Source: Algoriphagus marinus
GTDB taxonomy: Bacteria > Bacteroidota > Bacteroidia > Cytophagales > Cyclobacteriaceae
NCBI RefSeq assembly: GCF_001936475.1
Contig: NZ_MSPQ01000001.1
Location: forward strand, 124,001 to 188,000
Length of the DNA stretch: 64,000 nt
Direction: 5' to 3'
Part shown: positions 33,957 through 42,079 of the stretch, in pieces
Layout of the letters: every line of letters begins with the position of its first letter
Position numbering within the stretch: position 1 is the stretch's first letter
Made by a program: the position numbers and the translations under genes
Notes under the pieces: model-generated
What the model saw: the letters and a program-made list of their open reading frames with translations, nothing else
What the model was told of the DNA's origin: nothing
Databases searched by the model: none

Positions 33957-35171
33957 TTAGGACTCATCATCTGATTGGACAAAGTCAGTCAAGTACATAA
34001 ACTCCAAGGTCAAATCCCCATCTCTTGCAATAGTTGCACGCTCAAGAATAGGCGCATTCTCCTCAAGTAATGCAGGAATGACCCACTTAGTCAATTGCTC
34101 TCCAAACTCCCTGCTTGCTTCTCTGGGAAGTTCACATGGCAAATTATCGATCGCCATCACAGAAATACTAGTCTGGCTTCCAAAAGCAGGCAAGGCCTCA
34201 TGAGAATCTCGATCTACATCAAAAACGGGGTCAGTGATCGTGGAAGACTTGATGGTTGTAGGCACAGATCCATTGATGTCACAGGAGATATCTGCAATGA
34301 CTGAAATTTGAAAATCATCACTTGCGATTTCATCAAGTTCAAAAAGTCTTGGTGCGGCTGGATCCCAATAGGCAGCAGAAATCAAAATCTCAGCTACTTC
34401 AGTGAATTTTTGAAAGTGACTTTCGTATCGCTCCGGATATTTATGAAATTCAGCCCGATCATAGCCACCATCTGATTTCCTTCTGTAATAATCCTCAGAT
34501 TTCAACATTACAAATACCGGTTCTTCATAATAATGGAACAAGAACTCTTCTTTAGAAATCTGCTTGATATTCAGTTTTTGTAAAATCTCCAAAACTCCTT
34601 TTGCAACCCTTCCAGTACCGGTCACCGCGATCTTTATAGGAGGCAATTGTACTTTGGTAAGCTCGGCGTGAAGCTCTTGGAGATCAAAACAGTCCTTGGC
34701 TCGTTTCAGATCAAAGAGTGCTGTCTTCTGTCCGTAGGTCCAGAAGGCATTATATGCGCCCACGATTCCTGCCCATCTTCCAAAAGCAACCACACGATTG
34801 CCTTCTTCATCTTTCAATACTTCATAATCCAGCAATCGGATATTCTTTTCAAGGATAGCTTTTAATAGCTTTCTATTGTAAGGCTGCTTTTTCATCGTAT
34901 GAGAAAAGAAAAAATAGGTTTTCTCTGGAATCAACTGATCGATTTTCACCTCTTTCACGCCAAACAATACGTCACATGAAGAAATGTCATCGACTACTTC
35001 TATTCCCGCATCAAGATATTCTTGGTCAGTAATTACACGGACATCACTCGATTCCACCTGAATACTTATTTTACCGGCATAATCCCTCTGGATTACTTGA
35101 AGCTGGCTAGGGGTAAATGGAACTCGTTTGTCTGGAGGGTTTTTTCCTTCGCGGATTATTCCGATTTTCAT
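33957..35171 (-). CDS. Saccharopine/alanine dehydrogenase-like NAD(P) oxidoreductase
   Basis: The 404-residue protein begins MKIGIIREGKNPPDKRVPFT, the N-terminus shared by alanine dehydrogenase, transhydrogenase alpha and lysine-forming saccharopine dehydrogenases. A nucleotide-binding fold IKIAVTGTGRVAKGVLEIL is seen at about residue 180. The RWAGIVGAYNAFWTYGQ segment and a C-terminal ADISCDINGSVPTTIKSS fit the LYS1-like subgroup. The substrate is uncertain: lysine/glutamate-type secondary amine synthesis is possible, but no lysine genes are nearby. Upstream is the divergent ICMT-like gene (32 bp). Confidence 0.8.
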   Translation of the reverse strand: MKIGIIREGKNPPDKRVPFTPSQLQVIQRDYAGKISIQVESSDVRVITDQEYLDAGIEVVDDISSCDVLFGVKEVKIDQLIPEKTYFFFSHTMKKQPYNRKLLKAILEKNIRLLDYEVLKDEEGNRVVAFGRWAGIVGAYNAFWTYGQKTALFDLKRAKDCFDLQELHAELTKVQLPPIKIAVTGTGRVAKGVLEILQKLNIKQISKEEFLFHYYEEPVFVMLKSEDYYRRKSDGGYDRAEFHKYPERYESHFQKFTEVAEILISAAYWDPAAPRLFELDEIASDDFQISVIADISCDINGSVPTTIKSSTITDPVFDVDRDSHEALPAFGSQTSISVMAIDNLPCELPREASREFGEQLTKWVIPALLEENAPILERATIARDGDLTLEFMYLTDFVQSDDES

Positions 35172-35203
35172 AGGTTATTTACACTGGGTAATCAATCATT
35201 TAG

Positions 35204-35779
35204 ATGGAATATGTACTTCTCACTCTTTCTTGGACTATATTTTACACACTTCACTCCTTATTGGCAAGTTCGAAGTTAAAAAGAATTTTGCGTGTAAAAA
35301 TTGGTTCCGGCTTTAAATGGTACCGTCTTTTTTATTCTGCTTTCTCGCTAGTCTTAATTATAGGCATAATGTTCCAATCGGCTTTGATCCCAAAAATGAT
35401 CTGGATATCAAAAGGTTCGTTTACAATGTACTTGGGATATTTATTTGCCGCTTTCGGAACGATCATTCTAGTAAAATCTGCAAAAAAGATAGCACTCTCA
35501 AATTTTATAGGTTTCAATACTTCGGAACAAAAGCCTGAAAAATTGGTAATCTCGGGTATTTATTCAAAAATAAGACACCCTCTTTATGCAGGCCTCATAT
35601 TGGTGTTTTTAGGTTATCTCTTCTTTTCTGGAAGCGTGACGGCAGCAGTCCATTTGGCCTGCTTGTTAGCCTACTTGCCTTTTGGAATTTATTTTGAAGA
35701 AAAAAATCTTATTGATCTATTCGGAGATCAATACAGAGACTATCGATCTAAGGTGCCAGCTATTTTGCCTTGGATATAA
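35204..35779 (+). CDS. Isoprenylcysteine-methyltransferase-like integral membrane protein
   Basis: The protein has 191 residues and about five hydrophobic segments. The C-terminal core IYSKIRHPLYAGLILVFLGYL with a later EEKNLIDLFGDQYRDYRSKV is the SAM-binding signature of the ICMT/PEMT-type membrane methyltransferases (RHP and the E-(6)-F/Y motif). The bacterial substrate is unknown, perhaps a lipid or quinone. The N-terminal half also resembles NnrU-like proteins. It is divergent from the saccharopine-dehydrogenase-like gene and convergent with the FKBP operon. Confidence 0.8.
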   Translation: MEYVLLTLSWTIFYTLHSLLASSKLKRILRVKIGSGFKWYRLFYSAFSLVLIIGIMFQSALIPKMIWISKGSFTMYLGYLFAAFGTIILVKSAKKIALSNFIGFNTSEQKPEKLVISGIYSKIRHPLYAGLILVFLGYLFFSGSVTAAVHLACLLAYLPFGIYFEEKNLIDLFGDQYRDYRSKVPAILPWI

Positions 35780-35802
35780 AAAAAGAGGGCCTTAGCCCTC
35801 TT
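35778..35802 (-). terminator. Terminator of the FKBP lipoprotein operon
   Basis: AAGAGGGC (35783-35790) pairs with GCCCTCTT (35795-35802) around CTTA. On the minus strand it is followed by a U run (A at 35778-35784). Confidence 0.85.
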
Positions 35803-35804
35803 CA

Positions 35805-36362
35805 TTAATCTATTCCTTTGAAATCGACATCGAATATCAAAATTGAATTCGCTGGGATTCTGCTATTATTTGTTGAATTACGATAACCGTATGGGGATGG
35901 AATAACCAGCCTTGCTTTGGAGCCAGGACGCAACCTGCCAAAACCGATATCCCAACCAGTAATAACGCCTCCGGAACTTTTTACAAAACTAAAAGTGACA
36001 TAGTTTCTGCCCTCTACGAAGATTCCATTCTCAACGGCTATTTGCTCGATGCTGGTATCAAAGACAGAACCATCGCTCATCAATGAACCTATGTAATCAG
36101 TGTAAACTACATTTCCACTAGTTGGACGAGTACCGTTTCCTTCCTCCTGCACGATGATGATTACACCGCTTGGATCATGGATTCGGTAAAGACTATCTAT
36201 GCGTGCTGTATCGAGGTATGCATCAATTTTTTCACGATCTATAGCAAGATTAGCGTCTGAATCATAGACTGGTCCTGTAGCAAAAGGATTGGTCGGCTCG
36301 CAACTGCTTATTGCTACCAATAGCACTAATCCAACTAAAATACCTAATTGTCTATTCATCAT
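35805..36362 (-). CDS. FKBP-type peptidyl-prolyl isomerase lipoprotein (third of three)
   Basis: The 185-residue protein has a lipoprotein signal (lipobox AISSC, C21). A C-terminal FKBP domain is at about 85-185: DYIGSLMSDGSVFDTS, GGVITGWDIGFGRLRPGSK, YGYR and LIFDVDF, so the pocket residues Y, FD, W and F are kept. An insertion IEQIAVENGIFVEGRNY follows the FDTS strand. It probably assists folding of exported proteins. It overlaps the previous FKBP gene by 4 bp (ATGA), and a terminator follows 3 bp after its stop. GldI of gliding bacteria belongs to the same family, but identity as GldI is not claimed. Confidence 0.88.
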   Translation of the reverse strand: MMNRQLGILVGLVLLVAISSCEPTNPFATGPVYDSDANLAIDREKIDAYLDTARIDSLYRIHDPSGVIIIVQEEGNGTRPTSGNVVYTDYIGSLMSDGSVFDTSIEQIAVENGIFVEGRNYVTFSFVKSSGGVITGWDIGFGRLRPGSKARLVIPSPYGYRNSTNNSRIPANSILIFDVDFKGID

Positions 36363-36925
36363 TGCTGTGGTCCTGCTTTTACTTCAATTAAATCCACTTC
36401 AAAGATTAGCGGTGCGTTTTGCGGAATACCCTGCGGAGGATTATTACCATAGGCATACTCTGAAGGAATCAGAATCGTTGCTTTATCTCCTAGTTCCAAC
36501 TGAAGTAATCCATACTCGAATCCAGATATTACAACTTGTGGAGAACTATTAGAACTAGTTCGGAATCTCAAGGGTACATATCGTCGCTGAGAACTGAAAA
36601 TGTTATTTTGTACCGCTACCGCTTCTATTGAGGTATCAAAAATTACATCATTTACTAGAAGTCTTCCGATATAATCGGTACTGATGGTATCTCCTCTAGC
36701 AACTGTAACTCCGCTATTTGAAAGCTCTTGCCAGATTACCCTGATACCAAGGACAGGATCGTTGAATTCCTTCACATTGACCAAATTACTGGTTGCAACA
36801 TATTCATCGATGGCCTTAAGATCTTTTTCAAATATCGCCTCAATTGTATTTTCTTGATCGATACAGGAAATAAATCCGATCGAAGCGAAAACAATAACAA
36901 GGAGTCCGACTAATTTAATTTTCAT
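36359..36925 (-). CDS. FKBP-type peptidyl-prolyl isomerase-like lipoprotein (second of three)
   Basis: The 188-residue protein has a lipoprotein signal (lipobox FISC, C21) and an FKBP domain at about 80-185: DYIGRLLVNDVIFDTS, VVISGFEYGLLQLELGDKA, YAYGNNPPQGIPQNAPLIFEVDL. The tryptophan at the floor of the pocket (VIxGW) is Phe here, so isomerase activity may be reduced. The same insertion (AVAVQNNIFSSQRRY) as in the neighbour follows FDTS. It overlaps the next gene by 4 bp and follows the first FKBP gene by 27 bp: one operon. Confidence 0.85.
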   Translation of the reverse strand: MKIKLVGLLVIVFASIGFISCIDQENTIEAIFEKDLKAIDEYVATSNLVNVKEFNDPVLGIRVIWQELSNSGVTVARGDTISTDYIGRLLVNDVIFDTSIEAVAVQNNIFSSQRRYVPLRFRTSSNSSPQVVISGFEYGLLQLELGDKATILIPSEYAYGNNPPQGIPQNAPLIFEVDLIEVKAGPQQ

Positions 36926-36952
36926 GGTAATCTTTTAGAGTAGGGTTTACTT

Positions 36953-37879
36953 TTATTTTTGAACGTCAGTGACCTCTACGTCAAAAATCAAAGGAGAGTT
37001 GGCTGGAATCATTGCTCCTGCACCAGATTCTCCATACGCCAAAGGAGAAGGGATTAGAAATTTTGCTTTTGACCCTTTTTTCAAAAGAAGCAATCCTTCA
37101 TCCCAACCTGGAATAACTTGACCCATTCCTACGTTTACTGGAAGTGGAGAATATTCTCTTCCTTCATTAAAGACATTATTTGCTTTGGCAATTTCTGGAT
37201 AAGAAGTATCGAAGAGTGTTCCATCTAACAGATATCCAGCATAATTTACATACATAGTTGTTCCTGGAGTGACTACATCACCTGATCCTTCCTGCTCAAT
37301 TACATAATAGAGTCCATTTTCTGTTTTTTGAACATTCAGACCTTTCTCCTTTGCATAGGCTTCGATAGTACTTGCCTCAGCTGCCAATTGAGCCACTGCT
37401 CTTTCAGCTCTTTTAGAGTCTTCTCCTGCCATTACTTTTTCAAAATATGCCTGAATGCCAGCTTCGTCCATTTCTTCAAAAGCTCCTAAATTCACTTTTA
37501 CCGTTTCGTCTTCCTTTAAGAAAGGAGGCACGTTAGCACCGAAAATAGTTTTAGCTGTAGATTGGAAAACTATACTATCACCTTTCTTCAAATTCAAGAA
37601 AATCTCATCCATTCCATTATTGGTTGGAAGAGAGTCATTTGCCTGCAGATACCCTGGCATAGGTTGGTCAGCAGTTGAGTAAATCACTGAATCAGAACCA
37701 TTGGTGATCTGAAGGTTGTAAAGCAAAAAGTTTCCATTTGTTGCTTTTGTAGAACCTTCTTTGATATAAGTGTATTCTATTCCGTCTTTCTCAGTCACTT
37801 TTGTTTTCTGACAAGAAGACATTGTAGTTGCTCCCATCAAGAGAACAGCTAGTGCCAAAAGGCTTTTTGATTTTTTCAT
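36953..37879 (-). CDS. FKBP-type peptidyl-prolyl isomerase lipoprotein (first of three)
   Basis: About 308 residues from ATG 37879. The lipoprotein signal MKKSKSLLALAVLLMGATTMSSC sets the start; an in-frame ATG seven codons upstream (37900) precedes it and is less likely. The N-terminal region (about 30-190) resembles an FKBP dimerisation or a degenerate FKBP domain. The C-terminal FKBP domain (about 205-308) has YVNYAGYLLDGTLFDTS, QVIPGWDEGLLLLKKGSKA, LAYGESGAGAMIPANSPL and IFDVEV, all pocket residues kept. It leads a three-gene operon of related lipoproteins facing the periplasm. Confidence 0.9.
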   Translation of the reverse strand: MKKSKSLLALAVLLMGATTMSSCQKTKVTEKDGIEYTYIKEGSTKATNGNFLLYNLQITNGSDSVIYSTADQPMPGYLQANDSLPTNNGMDEIFLNLKKGDSIVFQSTAKTIFGANVPPFLKEDETVKVNLGAFEEMDEAGIQAYFEKVMAGEDSKRAERAVAQLAAEASTIEAYAKEKGLNVQKTENGLYYVIEQEGSGDVVTPGTTMYVNYAGYLLDGTLFDTSYPEIAKANNVFNEGREYSPLPVNVGMGQVIPGWDEGLLLLKKGSKAKFLIPSPLAYGESGAGAMIPANSPLIFDVEVTDVQK

Positions 37880-37920
37880 AAAGTTTATGTGAATTTTCAA
37901 GGTAAAACTAGGGAGATTTT

Positions 37921-38955
37921 TTAGGCTGTAAGAGTCACTTCGGCAAATAATTCGGATTGATGTTTGTCCACCAAGGACTCAAATAATTCAACTGTCTCTT
38001 TCAAGCCTAGAGAAGATTTTCCTCCGGCAGCATTTTTATGCCCTCCGCCGTTAAAATAAGCTGCCGCAAATTTGTTTACTGCCACTTCTGTACTTGATCT
38101 AAAGGAAATCTTGATACCATCCTCGCGCTCTGAAAATAGTGCGGCAAGTTTAATGCCCTCCAAAGATAAGGCATAATTGACCAATCCTTCGGTGTCACCA
38201 GTTCGGCTTTGATATTTTTTAAGATCTTTTTTACTAATTGTAAAATAGGCAAGATGCAAATCCTCCCGGATCACCAATCTCCTCGAGATTGCAAAACCGA
38301 TAAATTTCAGTCGATTAACCGAATTAGAATCATAGATCCAGTTGGCTATCTGTGAGGTATCTGCTCCTAAATCCAATAATTCAGCTACAACGAGGTGAAC
38401 GTTTTTGGTTGTGTTTGGATGACGAAATCCTCCCGTATCAGTCATGATGCCTGCGTAGAGGCATTCCGCAATATCTTTGTCTATCAGAGATTTGTCTCCT
38501 AGATCCACGATTAACTCATAGACGAGCTCACAGGTAGCTGCAGCTTTTGTGCTCCAAAGCCTGTAATCTGCAAAATCCTCCGGATCCTGATGGTGATCAA
38601 TATTTACTACATAAGCATCAGAATCTCTAATCAACTCACCAAGTTCATTCACCCGATGCAGCACAGAAAAATCAAGGCAAAAGATCACTTCTGCTTCTTC
38701 TAGCTTTTTCTTGGCTTGATTGACATCATTCGGATTGCTGAAATCAAGAACATCTTCATTCCCTTTCATCCAATTGAGAAAACTCGGATAATCGGATGGA
38801 GTCACCACTGTCACATCATGACCTTTCTTGATCAGGTAATTAGCAAGACCAAGCGAGGAGCCTAATGCATCAGCATCTGGCTTGACATGGGTAGTGATAA
38901 ATATTTTTTTTGGGGAGGATATCTCTTTTGCAAATGAGGCTAAAGCTTCCTTCAT
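37921..38955 (-). CDS. nrnA: DHH-family bifunctional oligoribonuclease/PAP phosphatase
   Basis: The 344-residue cytoplasmic phosphoesterase degrades nano-RNAs and may hydrolyse 3'-phosphoadenosine 5'-phosphate. The motifs are HVKPDADALGSSLGL (metal motif I/II), VIFCLDFS, VNIDHHQDPEDFADY (DHH motif) and MTDTGGFRHPNT in the N-terminal domain. FNGGGHKNAAGG (GGGH motif) lies in the DHHA1 domain. The order and length match NrnA. The gene is 41 bp upstream of the FKBP operon on the same strand, and divergent from ndk. Confidence 0.92.
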   Translation of the reverse strand: MKEALASFAKEISSPKKIFITTHVKPDADALGSSLGLANYLIKKGHDVTVVTPSDYPSFLNWMKGNEDVLDFSNPNDVNQAKKKLEEAEVIFCLDFSVLHRVNELGELIRDSDAYVVNIDHHQDPEDFADYRLWSTKAAATCELVYELIVDLGDKSLIDKDIAECLYAGIMTDTGGFRHPNTTKNVHLVVAELLDLGADTSQIANWIYDSNSVNRLKFIGFAISRRLVIREDLHLAYFTISKKDLKKYQSRTGDTEGLVNYALSLEGIKLAALFSEREDGIKISFRSSTEVAVNKFAAAYFNGGGHKNAAGGKSSLGLKETVELFESLVDKHQSELFAEVTLTA

Positions 38956-39096
38956 AGATATTTAGCGGCACTTTGGCTTTAGTGTGGTGCAAAGGTCAAT
39001 ATTTTTTTGGCAATTCCAAAGCAGTGCATTTCCCTGAAAATTAAGTCGCTAAAGTATAAATCAAGAAGTTTTTTCGGAGATTGGCGCGAAAAGCTA

Positions 39097-39104
39097 TACT
39101 TTTG
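39097..39104 (+). promoter_or_regulatory. Candidate -7 element of ndk
   Basis: The bases read TACTTTTG, an exact TAnnTTTG match 35 bp before the ndk ATG. The -33 region is T-rich (TTTTTTCG). Confidence 0.5.
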
Positions 39105-39138
39105 CAGCCGATTTAAACCAATTAAAATATAAAAACCC

Positions 39139-39561
39139 ATGGCAACAAACAGAACATTTACCATGATTAAGCCGGACGCTTTCAAAGCGGGCAACTCAGG
39201 TGCCATTTTGAAAATGATCGAGGAGGCTGGATTTAAAATCGTAGCCATGAAAGCTACCCAATTGACTCCTGCACTTGCTGGTAAATTCTACGAGGTACAT
39301 CAGGAAAGACCATTCTACAAGGATCTATGTGCATATATGTCTTCTGGACCTATCATCGCTGCTATCTTAGAAAAAGAGAATGCAGTGGAAGACTTCAGAA
39401 CTTTGATCGGAGCTACCAACCCTGCAAATGCTGCTGAAGGAACGATCAGAAAGATTTTTGCTACCTCAATCGAAGCAAACGCAGTTCACGGATCAGACTC
39501 TGACGAAAACGCTGCCATTGAAGGTGCTTTCTATTTCTCAGAAACAGAGCGAGTAGGTTAA
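39139..39561 (+). CDS. ndk: Nucleoside diphosphate kinase
   Basis: NDK transfers the terminal phosphate between nucleoside tri- and diphosphates. At 140 residues it has normal length. The active-site His is H117 in [31 protein letters not shown] gives the N-terminal family signature, and [16 protein letters not shown] the nucleotide-site loop. It is a single gene with its own promoter and terminator, divergent from nrnA. Confidence 0.97.
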   Translation: MATNRTFTMIKPDAFKAGNSGAILKMIEEAGFKIVAMKATQLTPALAGKFYEVHQERPFYKDLCAYMSSGPIIAAILEKENAVEDFRTLIGATNPANAAEGTIRKIFATSIEANAVHGSDSDENAAIEGAFYFSETERVG

Positions 39562-39580
39562 TTCTAACTGAAACTAATTT

Positions 39581-39611
39581 AAAAAAGCACTCTTTCCAGA
39601 GTGCTTTTTTT
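39581..39611. terminator. Bidirectional terminator between ndk and moaA
   Basis: AAAAAAGCACTCT (39581-39593) pairs perfectly with 39598-39610 around TTCC; A and T tracts on both sides serve the convergent genes. Confidence 0.88.
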
Positions 39612-39638
39612 GATTTTGGTCAAAGTGAAAGGATAGTT

Positions 39639-40646
39639 TTATCCCCCAATCGCAATCATGCTTCGATTCTGACTATGTAGTTCGGGATCAGAAAGCTTTT
39701 CCATATTATCCATTCCTGCACGAACAGCTTTCTTATGGTAAATTGAATCCAAAATCAACTCCTCCACATCACCATCCGCTCGCATCACTTTCAAAAGATC
39801 GGTTTCCCGATTTGAAAAAAGACAATTTTTTATTCGACCATTTGCAGTAAGTCGAATCCGATTACAAGTCCCGCAAAAAGGATTGGTCACTGAACTTATA
39901 ATCCCAAATTCCCCCTGAAAGCCCTCAATCTTGAACTTCCGTGCGGTAAGGTTTTTTTCATCAGGAAGTGAAATCAGATTGGCTTTGCCAAATTCTCCTT
40001 CGACTTGAGTCAAGATCTCTGCTTCAGACACCAGTTTGGACTTATTCCACTTGTTGCCATCAAATGGCATAAACTCAATAAATCTTACGGAAATCGGCAA
40101 GTCTTTCGTCAGCCGGATGAAGTCTATGATCTCATCGTCATTTTCGCCTTTCATCAAAACACAATTGATTTTGAGTTGAAATTGCTCCTCAATGGCTAAA
40201 TGAAAGTTTTCCATTGTTTTCTGAAAACCAGTTCGTCGAGTCATTTCCAGAAATCTACTTTCTTTCAAGGTATCTAAGCTAAAATTCAGGTGCTTAATCC
40301 CAAGATCTTGCAAAAGCACAATATTTCGATCGAGCAGCATGCCGTTTGTAGTAATGGAAATCTCAACCGGAAAAGCAGCCAATAGCCTCGCGATGTCGGC
40401 AAAGTCCTTTCGCAGGAACGGCTCTCCTCCAGTCAATCGAATTTTCTTTACCCCGAAACCCACAAAAATCTCTGCAAACTTACCAATCTCCTCAGCTGTC
40501 ATCAAGGATTTGGCAGGGCTAAGTGGAATACCATGCTCCGGCATGCAATAGGTGCAACGAAGATTGCACTTTTCAATCAAAGAAATCCGCAGGTAATCGT
40601 GCTTCCTTCCAAATTGATCGATCAGAGTTTTGTTTTGCTCAGTCAT
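39639..40646 (-). CDS. moaA: GTP 3',8-cyclase (molybdenum cofactor)
   Basis: This radical-SAM enzyme catalyses the first step of molybdopterin synthesis from GTP. It has 335 residues. The radical-SAM cluster motif is CNLRCTYCMPEHG (about residues 27-39), and the C-terminal second [4Fe-4S] site is FCGTCNRIRLTANGRIKNCL. The protein ends in Gly-Gly (AIGG), the conserved MoaA tail that reaches the active site. It overlaps moaCB by 8 bp, so translation is probably coupled. It is the last gene of the molybdenum cluster. Confidence 0.96.
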   Translation of the reverse strand: MTEQNKTLIDQFGRKHDYLRISLIEKCNLRCTYCMPEHGIPLSPAKSLMTAEEIGKFAEIFVGFGVKKIRLTGGEPFLRKDFADIARLLAAFPVEISITTNGMLLDRNIVLLQDLGIKHLNFSLDTLKESRFLEMTRRTGFQKTMENFHLAIEEQFQLKINCVLMKGENDDEIIDFIRLTKDLPISVRFIEFMPFDGNKWNKSKLVSEAEILTQVEGEFGKANLISLPDEKNLTARKFKIEGFQGEFGIISSVTNPFCGTCNRIRLTANGRIKNCLFSNRETDLLKVMRADGDVEELILDSIYHKKAVRAGMDNMEKLSDPELHSQNRSMIAIGG

Positions 40647-41556
40647 TTGCAGCGTGGGTGGTTCCCTTTAAAACTTTAAATACATGAAGCAAATGTGGGA
40701 AAACAGCGTCCATGGATTCCGATGCTCCTTTGGTAGAGCCTGGTAAAGCCAAAATCAGGCAATTCCCGATCGTGCCGACTACCGATCTTGAAAGCATGGC
40801 ATAAGGCATGATTTGCTGTCCGTAGCTTCGAATTGCTTCCTCAATTCCAGGAATGCGCCGCTCCAATATTGGCTCCAAAGCCTCCGGAGTCACATCTCTT
40901 GGAGAAAGGCCCGTCCCTCCTGTAAAAATCAACAGCTGAACCTGATCGCAAAGATCCAGTGCAGTGGCTCTGATTTTGGCGATTTCATCGGGAACGACCG
41001 CATAGTTTTTCACTTCTACACCTTGATTTTTTAATTTTTCAATGATTGCTTTTCCTGCTCCATCTTCTTTTTCTCCAGCGGAAATCGAGTCCGAACAAAC
41101 AATCACTCCTGCCAGAATAGTACTTGGATCTTGCCTTTTAAAGCTGCTTTTTCCGCCCGTTTTCTCTTCCAGCCCTATTTCACGAATTGTAATTCCTTTG
41201 TCAATTGGTTTGAGCATATCATACATAGTCAAGGCAATTACCGATGCGCCATGCATAGCTTCAACTTCAACTCCTGTCTTGTAAATTGTTTTGACTGTGA
41301 TGAAAATATGGATTTCCAAACCTTCTATTTGATACTCTACAGCAGTGTATTCAATCGGAAGCGGATGACAATCCGGAATAGTCAGATGGGTGTTTTTAAC
41401 AGCAAAAAGGCCCGCCACTTTCGCCATCTCAAAAACATTTCCTTTGGGAACACGATTTTCTGTAACCGCCAAAATCGTTTCTAGGCTGCTTGTATGTACG
41501 ATTGCTTTCGCTTTTGCCACACGAAGTGTGGTGATTTTATGCGTGATATCCACCAT
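40639..41556 (-). CDS. moaCB: Bifunctional MoaC-MoaB fusion
   Basis: The 305-residue fusion has MoaC (cPMP synthase) at about 1-145 and MoaB (MPT adenylyltransferase-like) at about 155-305. MoaC shows KVAGLFAVKNTHLTIPDCHP and VEAMHGASVIALTMYDMLKP. MoaB shows ILAGVIVCSDSISAGEKEDG and LLIFTGGTGLSPRDVTPEAL. Both parts have their usual motifs. Fusion joins the second step of the pathway with the activation step. Such MoaCB fusions occur in other Bacteroidota. It overlaps moaA by 8 bp and sits 3 bp after moaE. Confidence 0.95.
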   Translation of the reverse strand: MVDITHKITTLRVAKAKAIVHTSSLETILAVTENRVPKGNVFEMAKVAGLFAVKNTHLTIPDCHPLPIEYTAVEYQIEGLEIHIFITVKTIYKTGVEVEAMHGASVIALTMYDMLKPIDKGITIREIGLEEKTGGKSSFKRQDPSTILAGVIVCSDSISAGEKEDGAGKAIIEKLKNQGVEVKNYAVVPDEIAKIRATALDLCDQVQLLIFTGGTGLSPRDVTPEALEPILERRIPGIEEAIRSYGQQIMPYAMLSRSVVGTIGNCLILALPGSTKGASESMDAVFPHLLHVFKVLKGTTHAAND

Positions 41557-41559
41557 CCC

Positions 41560-41988
41560 TTAGCTATTTACCTTCCATTGGAAATCCTCATTTTCAAAAA
41601 TCTCCTTCCCAAAAATAGGGACCTGCTCTTTCACTTGATTCACTAAGTATTCGGTTGCTTCATAGACTTGCATTCTACGCTTAGCCGAAACAAAAACAAA
41701 GAAACAAATCTCACCAACCTTCACACGTCCGAGGCTGTGATAAATATGCAGGCAAGTCAGATCGAATTTTTCAAAAGCTGATTCCCTGATTTCATGAAGC
41801 TTTTCGTTAGCCATTTCCTCATAAGCACTGTATTCGATTGCAGTCACTTGCTTGCCTTCTATCTCGTCTGAACGAACTTGGCCCAAGAAAATATTATGAG
41901 CCCCAATACTGTGCTTGCTTTGGTGCTTTGCAATGGATTCTGCTATAAATTCTGAGGCAATTGCCCCTTCAAGAAAAGTCTTTTTCAT
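41560..41988 (-). CDS. moaE: Molybdopterin synthase catalytic subunit
   Basis: MoaE (142 residues) transfers sulfur from the MoaD thiocarboxylate onto cPMP to make molybdopterin. HNIFLGQVRSDEIEGKQVTAIEYSAY and the later VKVGEICFFVFVSAKRR match MoaE, with the conserved Arg/Lys patch at KRRMQVYEATEY. It forms a heterotetramer with MoaD, encoded 1.1 kb upstream. It is 3 bp upstream of moaCB, with 91 bp separating it from moeB. Confidence 0.94.
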   Translation of the reverse strand: MKKTFLEGAIASEFIAESIAKHQSKHSIGAHNIFLGQVRSDEIEGKQVTAIEYSAYEEMANEKLHEIRESAFEKFDLTCLHIYHSLGRVKVGEICFFVFVSAKRRMQVYEATEYLVNQVKEQVPIFGKEIFENEDFQWKVNS

Positions 41989-42079
41989 CTGTTTATATTT
42001 TTTTTATATGCCAAATGGAATCTCGCAGAATATAATCATCCCAGTGTGTGACTTTTTAGTCATGCTCGATTTCATGTGT

